46,146 nt of DNA, from IMG/VR virus record IMGVR_UViG_3300025930_000019, positions 1-46,146 of that record. One strand, given 5' to 3'. Both the position numbers and the translations under genes were made by a program. Each line of letters opens with the position of its first letter. Position 1 is the first letter of the stretch. Below are positions 7,066 to 14,156 of the stretch, piece after piece. A model generated the notes under the pieces. That model was not told where the DNA came from. It did no database searches and saw nothing but the letters and a program-made list of their open reading frames with translations. The stretch comes from a virus.

Positions 7066-8406
7066 TTATTCGTCCTCGGGCTTGCGGCGCGGCGTCAGCC
7101 GCTTCCTGGTCTGCTCGAAAACCGTGTCGACAATGTTGGCCAGATGGACCGGCATTTCGGCCAGCGACATTTCGGCATCGCGTTCCAGCTTGCGGAAGTC
7201 GACAATCGTTTCGCAAGCCTTGGCGCGGCTCACAAACTCATCCGCCTTCACTTGGTCGCCGGTCATGCTGATGCCCAATTCATCCGTGCCGTAATCCTCG
7301 GGTTCCGGCGCTCCCGGCTCATGGCCGGGGAGGTCCAGCCCTGCCTCGGGCGGGTCATTGTCGCTGGCGTCGACATGACTCGGCGCCTCCGGTTCGGGCT
7401 TCTCGGGCGCCGTCTCTGCCTTGCGTGGCCGGCCGGGGCCGCGCTTCACTTCCGGTTCGGGCTTCGGTTCGGGTTCCGGCTCTGGCCTTTCCTCGCCGGT
7501 TTCATCATCAAAGGTGCCGCCCTCATCCACGGTCGGGTCGGGGAAGCTGGGCGGCCCAAGGTCGGGACTGAGCATGGGCGCGTCCGGCTTGGTGCCTTCC
7601 AGCAGCGCCAGCGCCGACCGGGATGCAAAGGCCATGTCCTCGGCTTCAACATCGGCAATGATATCACTGCTTTGCGGGAGGCTCTTGCTGTGGCGCCGGA
7701 TGCAGGTTTTCTTCGCCATTTCGGCATACCAATCGACCCATGGCCCCTTGGCATCGCGCGGCTCGCCCTTGGCATCGAATTCGGCACCGCTCTGGGACGT
7801 TTCCCGAACCTCATCAATCTCGTAGCGGCGCATAACTTCAAACGATTTGAAGCCATTAGCGAACGTGGCTACGGAATAGACTAAGGCAATGTCGGCATCG
7901 CTGGGGCGGAAATCAAAGTCCAGGATTGGCTTGTGGCGCAAAGTGCGCTCGCTGCCTTCCTCATAGACGAACCGGCCAGCCTCGATTTCCTGCTTATAGA
8001 CCACGGCTGAATAAATGTCCGTAACCTCGTCCGATTGCAGGATTTTCTTCCGCAACCCGAACACCATGGGCATGTATTGCGCCAGCTTCACCCATTGCCA
8101 CTGGCCAGCGACTTTCATGCGCGTGTTGAACGGCACAATCGCCGCTTCCCGGCCGTCCGGCAGCAAGCCATCCTGCGCGGCCTTCATACATGATGTGAGG
8201 AAGCTGCGCCGGTCGCACTTGAGCAAATCCGGATTGCTCTGGGCAGCGGTCAGCACCGTCCGCTGGAATTTCTCTTGCGTGATATGGGACGGCAGCACCA
8301 TCCGAAATTCTTCGGCGCGCTGCTCCAACTGAGTCCGCAATTGCGTGATGGGGCCGGGGGCCAGGTGTTCATCCTCATTGGCGCGCGGCAGGGTTTGCGT
8401 GTTCAT
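7066..8406 (-). CDS. recT: RecT-family single-strand annealing protein with long C-terminal extension
   Basis: 446 residues; ATG 8406 with GAGGAG upstream (an upstream in-frame start at 8454 is less likely). Residues about 20-260 are a RecT domain: the SNPDLLKCDRRSFLTSCMKA-type region, then AQDGLLPDGREAAIVPF, VKLAQYMPMVFGLRKK and WVDWYAEMAKKTCIRRHSK. RecT relatives usually stop near 270-300 residues. Here about 150 more follow: an acidic/Pro linker of EPEPEPKPEPE type, an AT-hook-like KRGPGRPRK, and a helical C-terminus. It should promote annealing in phage recombination. No exonuclease partner is adjacent. Confidence 0.9.
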   Translation of the reverse strand: MNTQTLPRANEDEHLAPGPITQLRTQLEQRAEEFRMVLPSHITQEKFQRTVLTAAQSNPDLLKCDRRSFLTSCMKAAQDGLLPDGREAAIVPFNTRMKVAGQWQWVKLAQYMPMVFGLRKKILQSDEVTDIYSAVVYKQEIEAGRFVYEEGSERTLRHKPILDFDFRPSDADIALVYSVATFANGFKSFEVMRRYEIDEVRETSQSGAEFDAKGEPRDAKGPWVDWYAEMAKKTCIRRHSKSLPQSSDIIADVEAEDMAFASRSALALLEGTKPDAPMLSPDLGPPSFPDPTVDEGGTFDDETGEERPEPEPEPKPEPEVKRGPGRPRKAETAPEKPEPEAPSHVDASDNDPPEAGLDLPGHEPGAPEPEDYGTDELGISMTGDQVKADEFVSRAKACETIVDFRKLERDAEMSLAEMPVHLANIVDTVFEQTRKRLTPRRKPEDE

Positions 8407-8423
8407 GGCTTGCTCCTCGTTTC

Positions 8424-9038
8424 CTAGCGGACAGTCGCCTTTTTGCTGGCCCAAATCTTGACCCCGGCAATCTTGCGCTCGCCGGCCTTAATCAGCCCGC
8501 GAATGACCTTCTCGATAGCTTCCTTGACGGTCGGGTGGCGGCGGATGGTCAGCGGCAGTTTGGCGAAATCGACAATCTCAAATTCCCATGTCTCGCGGGC
8601 GCTGACCCGGCTTCCCATTTCACCGTGAGCAACGTCCTGATGCTCAGCGATGTAGGCGTTCAGCTTCTCGCGCAGTTCGCCAATCGACCCTTCCATGGTC
8701 GCCAGCAGCCCATCGGCCTTGGACTTCAAGCCGCGCTGGGCGTCCAGCAGCGGCCGGTTGATAATTTCCCGTTCGGCATCAACGGCTTTGGTCGCGGCCT
8801 TGGCTTCGGCAATCAGGTCGCCCACGGCGCCGGCCGTTTCCTGGTCAGTGATATCCGGGGCGCGGGCAGCAGCTTGGGAGATTTCCGAAATCCGGCGGCG
8901 CAAGCCCTTGACGGCAATGGCCTCATCGAATTGCAGCACCACGGCCGCTTCAAGCGGCGGCTGATTGTGGCCCATCGGCGGATGGGCTTCCGGCCATTGC
9001 TCTAAATCTGGAAAATGCTCTTGGTCCGGTTCCACCAT
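8424..9038 (-). CDS. Coiled-coil protein upstream of recT (MGHNQPP type)
   Basis: 204 residues; ATG 9038 with AGGAAG upstream, an alternative start is 8975 (MGHNQPPLE). The MGHNxPP opening is common in alphaproteobacterial phage proteins of unknown function. A long helical segment (about 40-135) is predicted to be coiled coil. The C-terminal part WEFEIVDFAKLPLTIRRHPTV is reminiscent of DUF1351-like partners of RecT operons. Probably an accessory recombination protein or nuclease inhibitor; inferred from position. Confidence 0.75.
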   Translation of the reverse strand: MVEPDQEHFPDLEQWPEAHPPMGHNQPPLEAAVVLQFDEAIAVKGLRRRISEISQAAARAPDITDQETAGAVGDLIAEAKAATKAVDAEREIINRPLLDAQRGLKSKADGLLATMEGSIGELREKLNAYIAEHQDVAHGEMGSRVSARETWEFEIVDFAKLPLTIRRHPTVKEAIEKVIRGLIKAGERKIAGVKIWASKKATVR

Positions 9039-9205
9039 GACGGCTTCCTTCCTGTCAGAACATGCAAGCTTTCCATTGTCACGAACCGCCGCTTGCCGAT
9101 TGTCACGGTTTGCAATCGCCCTTCCTCGATAAGCTGCTTTATTCTCGGCGTGGCGACACCGAGCGCGGCGGCGGCATCGGAATAGTTCAACAGCAACGGT
9201 TCCAT
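9002..9205 (-). CDS. Excisionase-like HTH_17 protein
   Basis: 67 residues from ATG 9205 (MEPLLLNYSDA...), with GGGAGGAAAGC upstream; a longer frame to 9268 has no ribosome site. The sequence LNYSDAAAALGVATPRIKQ, then LIEEGRLQTVTIGKRRFV, is a winged-helix HTH_17/AlpA-type DNA-binding domain as in excisionases. It overlaps the next gene by 37 bp and is in the same leftward operon as int, so it is the best candidate for the recombination directionality factor. Confidence 0.8.
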   Translation of the reverse strand: MEPLLLNYSDAAAALGVATPRIKQLIEEGRLQTVTIGKRRFVTMESLHVLTGRKPSWWNRTKSIFQI

Positions 9206-9218
9206 GCTTTCCTCCCGG

Positions 9219-9611
9219 CTAGAACGGCACTGGCGCGGCCATCCGATTGATGGGCCGCTTGGGGTCATAGAAAGGATGCTTGGGGTCCATGGTCCGGCTC
9301 AGCCGGCAGATGCGGGCATACTCATGCGGGCTGATGCGGTGCTTGGCGCAGCCCGGCCAGTAATCCTCGACCGGGACAAACTCAGTGCCGTTCAAGCGGC
9401 ATTGCCAGCGCAGCCCGCGTTCGGTCAGTTCCTCGCCAGTGGCGGGGTCAATCGGATGGCCAAGCCAGATGCGCAGCGCGACGAACGGGCCGCCCTTGGT
9501 CAGCCTGATACGGTAGCATCCCGCTACCGGCGTTTCTGTTGAGTAAGCTTCCCCTTGGGGCGGCGCGGGCTTGCCCCGGCGATTTTCATAACGTGAAAGC
9601 GGATTTCGCAA
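9219..9611 (-). CDS. Conserved phage protein of unknown function
   Basis: 130 residues from a TTG start at 9611 with GGGAAG upstream. The core YRIRLTKGGPFVALRIWLGH, then IDPATGEELTERGLRWQ, recurs in alphaproteobacterial phage proteins. Trp- and Arg-rich C-terminal half. No function known to me. It is first in the recT/int operon, with a TTGACA promoter candidate directly upstream. Confidence 0.7.
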   Translation of the reverse strand: MRNPLSRYENRRGKPAPPQGEAYSTETPVAGCYRIRLTKGGPFVALRIWLGHPIDPATGEELTERGLRWQCRLNGTEFVPVEDYWPGCAKHRISPHEYARICRLSRTMDPKHPFYDPKRPINRMAAPVPF

Positions 9612-9643
9612 TGAATCTTCCCGATTCGGAAATTCGGGAAGCG

Positions 9644-9672
9644 TATTTGGGGGAATGTTCGCCCATTGTCAA
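9644..9672 (-). promoter_or_regulatory. Promoter candidate for the recT operon
   Basis: Minus-strand TTGACA (9672-9667), 17-bp spacer, CAAATA (9649-9644). The spacer contains GGGCGAACATTCCC, a GGG-N8-CCC arrangement shared with the promoter in front of the Cro-like gene. Confidence 0.45.
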
Positions 9673-9694
9673 ACCATGAGCGAAAAATCATTCA

Positions 9695-10309
9695 TTATTT
9701 TTGAGTGCCGTTGAGCCGTCGCCGCGTAACGTGCGCTACCGGGGCAACCCATGCCAGTTGCATATTCTCCAAATCGAGCGCGCCGGGAGCGCGCAGCGTA
9801 TAGGTTCCGGGGCGGCTGCCATTGGCTAGTTTTTTGAATAGTTGGACGCCCGTTACGGCCAGTTGCACTAAACATTCCTGGTCTAAAAGGTGGCTTGGTT
9901 CCTCATCATGTTCTCTCGAAACATAGATGATATCGCCATCTCGAAACGCTGGCGTCAGTTCGTCGCCGGCCATGACAAAGGCCAGCAGTTCGCCGGTAGT
10001 CTCGGGCGGTCGCGGCACAGTCAATTGCGCGCCATCTCCCTTGGCGAGTGACAGAATTTCGCCATTTCCTGCTATGGCGCCAATAACCTCTACCCTTCGG
10101 CCTAAGAGTGTTTCAGGGGCTATGTCTAAGACGTTGGCCAGCGCAAAAAGCGTGTCTATTCGCGGCGCGCTCACACTTCTGAGAATGTCTCGCACGGCCG
10201 ACGCGCCCAAGTTGGCTTTTAGGGATAGCTGGCGGCCGGTCAGCTTCTTTAAGTGCATATGCTCTTTAAGCACAGCGCGTATTGCGCCGATATCAAGGCT
10301 CTCGCCCAT
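9695..10309 (-). CDS. CI-like repressor (HTH plus S24/LexA-like domain without catalytic Ser)
   Basis: 204 residues from ATG 10309 (MGESLDIG...), behind GGGAGGAAC; an ATG at 10336 has no site. Residues about 5-65: XRE-like HTH (LTGRQLSLKANLGASAVRDI, then LRSVSAPRIDTLFALANVL). The C-terminal S24-like fold has VIGAIAGNGEI near the usual cleavage site, AGDELTPAFRDGDIIYV where relatives read GDSMxP, and FKKL where the catalytic Lys lies. The Ser position is Glu, so self-cleavage is unlikely. It is divergent from the Cro-like gene, the classical immunity layout. Confidence 0.88.
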   Translation of the reverse strand: MGESLDIGAIRAVLKEHMHLKKLTGRQLSLKANLGASAVRDILRSVSAPRIDTLFALANVLDIAPETLLGRRVEVIGAIAGNGEILSLAKGDGAQLTVPRPPETTGELLAFVMAGDELTPAFRDGDIIYVSREHDEEPSHLLDQECLVQLAVTGVQLFKKLANGSRPGTYTLRAPGALDLENMQLAWVAPVAHVTRRRLNGTQK

Positions 10310-10372
10310 ACAAGTTCCTCCCGGTGAGTCGTGCATGACATATTTAGGAGTCGATTCAAAGCCACCAAAAGA

Positions 10373-10385
10373 GGGTCAGTGACCC
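10373..10385. promoter_or_regulatory. Operator candidate, 13-bp perfect palindrome
   Basis: GGGTCA-G-TGACCC in the 131-bp gap between the divergent repressor and Cro-like genes. Nearby 10391-10409 repeats AACCGCCAA twice. Position and symmetry suit a repressor site. Confidence 0.5.
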
Positions 10386-10411
10386 GCTCGCAAACCGCCA
10401 AACCGCCAAAG

Positions 10412-10441
10412 TTGACATGGGGGTTTAATCCCGCATATGGA
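10412..10441 (+). promoter_or_regulatory. Rightward early promoter (PR-like)
   Basis: A perfect -35 TTGACA (10412-10417), 18-bp spacer and TATGGA (10436-10441). The spacer holds GGGGGTTTAATCCC (10419-10432), an imperfect palindrome of the GGG...CCC kind. Transcription would start near 10448, beside the GTG at 10450, so the first message may have almost no leader. Confidence 0.55.
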
Positions 10442-10635
10442 TGGAGGTTGTGAATCCGCTTCTCGCCGAAATCGAAGCGTTCATGGAAACGCACAATATG
10501 GGCGCCGCCAGGTTTGGCATCGCCGCGATGGGCGACAAGCATTTCATCCGAGACTTGCGCAACGGCCGCCGCACTTGGCCCGAGACTGAATCCAAGGTCC
10601 GGCTGTTCATGGCGACCTATCGCGCTGCCGCATAA
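10441..10635 (+). CDS. Cro-like small DNA-binding protein
   Basis: 64 residues from ATG 10441; GTG 10450 (61 residues) fits the predicted transcription start better. The pattern NPLLAEIEAFMETHNMGAARFG, with DKHFIRDLRNGRRTWP and a final helix, matches the small Cro/HTH-like proteins at this position in alphaproteobacterial prophages. Being the first rightward gene opposite the repressor supports a lytic-switch role. Confidence 0.7.
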   Translation: MEVVNPLLAEIEAFMETHNMGAARFGIAAMGDKHFIRDLRNGRRTWPETESKVRLFMATYRAAA

Positions 10636-10664
10636 CAGGAGCCGCTTATGCATGGGCTTCGCCA

Positions 10665-10865
10665 GTGAAAGAACGCCGCGCCTATTGGCCGCGCCCCGGC
10701 GATGTGACCGAACCGGCGCCTGATGGCGCGACATGGCCGTGCGGCCATCCGCGCACAGAATTCAATACCAAGCGCGTTGGCAAGGCCGGCATCCGCTGCC
10801 GCATCTGCCGCCGCAAAATCGACCGGGACTATCGCCGCCAGCGGCGCCAAGCGAAGGCCGGGTAA
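10665..10865 (+). CDS. Small zinc-binding protein, HNH-like zinc module
   Basis: 66 residues from GTG 10665. CGH at about 26-28 and CRIC at about 45-48, followed by RRKIDRDYRRQRR, resembles the zinc knuckle of HNH-type phage proteins without a visible HNH catalytic motif. A tiny six-codon frame (MHGLRQ) at 10649-10668 has its own AGGAG site and its stop overlaps this GTG, so it may serve as a coupling leader. Confidence 0.6.
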   Translation: MKERRAYWPRPGDVTEPAPDGATWPCGHPRTEFNTKRVGKAGIRCRICRRKIDRDYRRQRRQAKAG

Positions 10866-10870
10866 GCGCC

Positions 10871-11242
10871 ATGGTCGGCCTGAAAATCTATGTCGAGACA
10901 GGTTGGCCGGGCGTGAAACTCTGGCCCAACAATCGCTCCCACCGGATGCAGGTTTGGCGCTCGCAGAACCAGGCCAGGAAAGAAGCCTATTGGGCCACAT
11001 GCATGGTCAAGCCGAGGGCTTGGAAGCCTGATGGCGGCCGGTTCAAGCTGACCATCCACGCCCATCCGGCCGTCGCCCGCAGCCGCGATGATGATGGGCT
11101 GATTAGCGCGTGCAAGTCGTTCCGGGACGGCATCGCCGAAGCCTTGGGCGTCGACGACAAGCTGTTCGATGTGCAGCCGGTGGTGTGGGGCGAAAAGGAC
11201 CCGCGTGGCCGCGTGTTCTTCGGCGTGGAGTCGACGCCATGA
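10871..11242 (+). CDS. rusA: RusA-like Holliday junction resolvase
   Basis: 123 residues from ATG 10871. The RusA signature is present: DDDGLISACKSFRDGIAEAL, then GVDDKLF, equivalent to DxDN...K...DAL.G...DD, with the catalytic acidic residues and Lys. The size matches the family (about 120). The homodimeric enzyme resolves branched phage DNA before packaging. Its TGA overlaps the next ATG (ATGA). Confidence 0.85.
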   Translation: MVGLKIYVETGWPGVKLWPNNRSHRMQVWRSQNQARKEAYWATCMVKPRAWKPDGGRFKLTIHAHPAVARSRDDDGLISACKSFRDGIAEALGVDDKLFDVQPVVWGEKDPRGRVFFGVESTP

Positions 11243-11406
11243 GTCCGCGCATCATCGAAAGCACTGTCGCCGCCGAAATGAAGCGGGCGTGGGGCGAATG
11301 TCAGGAAATCGACCGGCGCCACTTGCGCCGGGAAACCGGCCTGAAACCGCGCGCCTTGGAATTCTACATTTCGCGCGTCGGCCGGCGGATGATGGGGTGT
11401 GACTGA
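11239..11406 (+). CDS. Small unknown protein
   Basis: 55 residues; ATGA overlap with rusA. Helical, with a pattern (RRHLRRETGLKPRALEFYIS) that could be a short helix-turn-helix. No family recognised. Confidence 0.55.
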   Translation: MSPRIIESTVAAEMKRAWGECQEIDRRHLRRETGLKPRALEFYISRVGRRMMGCD

Positions 11407-11654
11407 TGCCCCGCCGCGCTGCCATCATCCGCCGTCTCGATGCGGCACTGGCCAAGATGCGCGAGCAGGGGATGGCGGTGCGCGCCATCTATCTCGATGA
11501 AACCGATTGGGATGCCTACAACGCGGCGCAGAGCAAGGCTTACGGCACTCCGCTAGTCACGTTCCGTTACGGTGATTATGAAATCCGCAGCGGCGAAAAC
11601 AGCCGCGTCTATTCCACGCATGGCATCGGCATTGCCGTCCCGAGGCGGGCATAG
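11406..11654 (+). CDS. Small unknown protein
   Basis: 82 residues, start overlapping the previous stop (TGATG). N-terminal helix followed by beta strands (AIYLDETDWDAYNAAQSKAY, then LVTFRYGDYEI). Not recognised; part of the tightly packed replication operon. Confidence 0.6.
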   Translation: MPRRAAIIRRLDAALAKMREQGMAVRAIYLDETDWDAYNAAQSKAYGTPLVTFRYGDYEIRSGENSRVYSTHGIGIAVPRRA

Positions 11655-12319
11655 TGCGCGTCCTGATTGTCTGCGAACGCTCTGGCGCGGTGCGGCGCGC
11701 GTTCCGGGCGCTGGGCCATGATGCGTGGTCATGCGACCTGAAACCGGCCGATGATGGCGATGAACATCATTTACAGATGGATGCGGTGCTGGCCGCTTAT
11801 TCGCATGGGCCATGGGATTTGCTGATTGGCCACCCGGATTGCACATTCCTGGCCAACAGCGGCAGCAAGCACCTTTATTCGGGCATGAAGCTGGAAGGCG
11901 GGCCGGAAGCCGAGCGCTGGGCGCGGATGGGCGCGGCAGCGCAATTTTTCGTTATCCTGTGGAAAGCCCCGGTCAAGCGGAAGGCGCTTGAAAACCCGAT
12001 TATGCAGGGCCACCCGCGTCGGCTGTTCGGCATCCGCCGCCCGTTCCAGATTATCCAGCCGTGGCAGTTCGGCGACCCCGAAACCAAGGCCACCGGCCTG
12101 TGGATTGATGGGCTGATGCCCTTGCGGCCGATTTACACGACATGGGCCGAGTGCCGCGAGGCGCTGGGCCTGCCGGCCGATGCCAAGCCGTTCGCGCGGA
12201 TGCACCGCATGGGGCCAAGCCCCGACCGTCAGCGGCGCCGGTCGGAAACCTATCCAGGCATCGCCGCCGCGATGGCCGAGCAATGGGGCGGCAAGGCCAG
12301 CGAAAGGCGGGCGGCATGA
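11654..12319 (+). CDS. DNA methyltransferase-like protein
   Basis: 221 residues from GTG 11654 (overlaps the previous TAG by one base). The N-terminus RVLIVCERSGAVRRAFRALG is the SAM-binding motif I of C5-cytosine-type methyltransferases. HPDCTFL occupies the place of the PCQ catalytic loop, and LENPI that of the ENV motif. WQFGDPETKATGLWI and RSETYPGIAAAMAEQWG are hallmarks of a common phage family annotated as cytosine methyltransferase-like. The Cys is present but the target domain is very short, so activity is uncertain. Confidence 0.75.
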   Translation: MRVLIVCERSGAVRRAFRALGHDAWSCDLKPADDGDEHHLQMDAVLAAYSHGPWDLLIGHPDCTFLANSGSKHLYSGMKLEGGPEAERWARMGAAAQFFVILWKAPVKRKALENPIMQGHPRRLFGIRRPFQIIQPWQFGDPETKATGLWIDGLMPLRPIYTTWAECREALGLPADAKPFARMHRMGPSPDRQRRRSETYPGIAAAMAEQWGGKASERRAA

Positions 12320-12777
12320 TTCCGCTGCCCAAGGATTTCCGGCCGTTCGGCTGGGATTGCAGCAACCCGGACTTGGGCTGCTTTGTCCAGCGCTGCCGGC
12401 CACGCTTTGAGGTGTTCAAGGATTGTTTTCCCGGCAAGATTAGCCTGTCCGATATCGACAGCACCGCCGAGGTGAACGGTTATTATCTGACCATCGAATT
12501 CAAGCTGCACCGCAGCGCGTTAGGGACCGGCCAGAAGCTTTACCTTGAACGCCTGCCGCCCGAGTTTCTGGCGCTAGTCGCGGTCTGCCCAGATTGCCGG
12601 ACCATGGCGATTACCGAAATCGCCATTGTTGAAAACGGCAAGCTTCTCGATTGGCAACCGTCCAGCCTTGAATGTGTGCGGCGCCTGATAAGGCGCTGGG
12701 CGCAACGGGCGCTGCATCAGCCGCCCGCTTGGGTCATGCGTCGGCAAAATCATCCCCTCATCGGAAAGGCAGCATGA
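12316..12777 (+). CDS. Possible PD-(D/E)XK nuclease-fold protein
   Basis: 153 residues; ATGA overlap with the preceding gene. FPGKISLSDIDSTAEVNGYY, followed by LTIEFKLHRSALGTGQ, has the order D...E-x-K and trailing Gln seen in PD-(D/E)XK and VRR-type nucleases; relatives in other phages keep the same pattern. C-terminal basic helix. It is directly upstream of dnaB and could process replication or recombination intermediates. Fold assignment is inference. Confidence 0.6.
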   Translation: MIPLPKDFRPFGWDCSNPDLGCFVQRCRPRFEVFKDCFPGKISLSDIDSTAEVNGYYLTIEFKLHRSALGTGQKLYLERLPPEFLALVAVCPDCRTMAITEIAIVENGKLLDWQPSSLECVRRLIRRWAQRALHQPPAWVMRRQNHPLIGKAA

Positions 12778-14156
12778 TGAATCCAGACGCGCCAGCCATC
12801 GCCAACATCGAAGCCGAGTGTGCGCTGCTGGGCGCCATGATGATTGAAAATCGGTTAATCGACCGGGTTGCCGATATTGTCAGGGCCGAGGATTTCGCCG
12901 AGCCGTTCATGGGCCGGTTGTTCACTCTGGCGATGCGCGAGCATAATCTGGGCAAGCTGGCCAACCCGGTCACGCTCAAGCCCTACATCGACCAGGACCC
13001 GGCGCTCGCCGAATTGGGCGGCAGCGGCTTCCTCGCGCAACTGACCGGCAGCGGCGCGGCGCTTGTCGGCGCGGTCGACATGGCCGAGCAGATTGCCGAT
13101 TTGGCCAAGCGTCGGCGCCTGTCGGAAAGGCTGCTGGCGGTCGCGGCCGAATGTGAGGATTTGGAGCATTTCGAGAATTTGAACGAGTTGGCGGGCAAGG
13201 CCGAAACCGCGATTGCCGAAGCCCTCGACACACAGGGCGGCGCCCAGACCATGAGCGGCGCCAAGGCGATTGAGGCCAATCTGGGCCAGCAGTTTGAGGA
13301 TGCGCCGGGGGTCCTGTGCCGCATCATCCCGAGCCTTGATGTTGCGCTTGGCGCCATCTGTCCCGGTGATTTGGTGATACTGGCCAGCCGTCCCGGCATG
13401 GGCAAAACCGCCACCGCCATCAGTTATGCGCATGGCGTTGCCGAGGCGGGCGATGGCGTTACGTTCGTCAGCCTTGAAATGCGCGCTGCCCAGCTTGGCG
13501 GCCGGCTCGCCTGTGATGCGCTGTTCGGGACCGGCGAAGCCATCCCTTACAAGGCGGTCAGCGAAAACCGTTGCACCGCCGAGCAGCGCCGGACGATGGC
13601 GCGCGTGGCAATCAAAATCCGGCAATGGCCGCTGTGGATTGAGGATTTGCCGGGCGCCAGCATCAGCCGGTTGTCGGCTATCGTTCGGAAGCACAAGCGT
13701 CGGCTGGCAGCGCGCGGCAAGATTCTGAAACTGGTAATTGTCGACTATCTGCAATTACTGGCGCCCGATTATCGGACCAAAAATCTGTATGAGGCGACCA
13801 GCCTGGTTTCGCGCGGGCTGAAATCGCTGGCCAAGGCGGAAGGGGTGGGCGTGCTGGCGCTGTGCCAGCTTTCCCGCCAAGTCGAGCAGCGCACAGACAA
13901 GCGGCCAACGCTCAGCGATTTGCGCGACAGCGGCCAAATCGAGCAGGACGCGGACGCCATCTGCTTCCTGCTTCGGCAGGAGGAATATCTGAAACGGACA
14001 GAGCCTCATCCGGATTCGGCCGATTGGATTGATTGGCGGCACAGTTTCGACAGGGCGCGCGGCAAGGTGGAATTCATCATCGCAAAAAGGCGCGCTGGCG
14101 AACAGAGCATCGGCCATGGCCTGTGGCATGGCGAATACCAGGCGGTGCGCGGATGA
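12774..14156 (+). CDS. dnaB: Replicative DNA helicase, DnaB family
   Basis: 460 residues from ATG 12774 (ATGA overlap; a second ATG at 12777). N-terminal DnaB domain (IEAECALLGAMMIE...), then the RecA-like ATPase: Walker A SRPGMGKTA, Walker B LVIVDYLQLL, the arginine/sensor region and DLRDSGQIEQDADAICFLLR. The length equals the cellular family. It should unwind the phage origin and recruit host primase and polymerase. The next gene probably delivers it. Confidence 0.93.
   Translation: MMNPDAPAIANIEAECALLGAMMIENRLIDRVADIVRAEDFAEPFMGRLFTLAMREHNLGKLANPVTLKPYIDQDPALAELGGSGFLAQLTGSGAALVGAVDMAEQIADLAKRRRLSERLLAVAAECEDLEHFENLNELAGKAETAIAEALDTQGGAQTMSGAKAIEANLGQQFEDAPGVLCRIIPSLDVALGAICPGDLVILASRPGMGKTATAISYAHGVAEAGDGVTFVSLEMRAAQLGGRLACDALFGTGEAIPYKAVSENRCTAEQRRTMARVAIKIRQWPLWIEDLPGASISRLSAIVRKHKRRLAARGKILKLVIVDYLQLLAPDYRTKNLYEATSLVSRGLKSLAKAEGVGVLALCQLSRQVEQRTDKRPTLSDLRDSGQIEQDADAICFLLRQEEYLKRTEPHPDSADWIDWRHSFDRARGKVEFIIAKRRAGEQSIGHGLWHGEYQAVRG

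Noticed and set aside
9505-9525. GGTAGC...GCTACC palindrome resembling the operator
   Set aside because: It is inside the coding gene at 9219-9611, has a different half-site and no promoter geometry.
9726-9739. GTAAC-GTGC-GCTAC inside the repressor gene
   Set aside because: Close to the operator consensus but within coding sequence, with no adjacent -35 or -10; too weak to list as an operator.
12855-13754. Minus-strand frame opposite dnaB (299 codons)
   Set aside because: Antisense to an unambiguous helicase; no ribosome site or recognisable motif.
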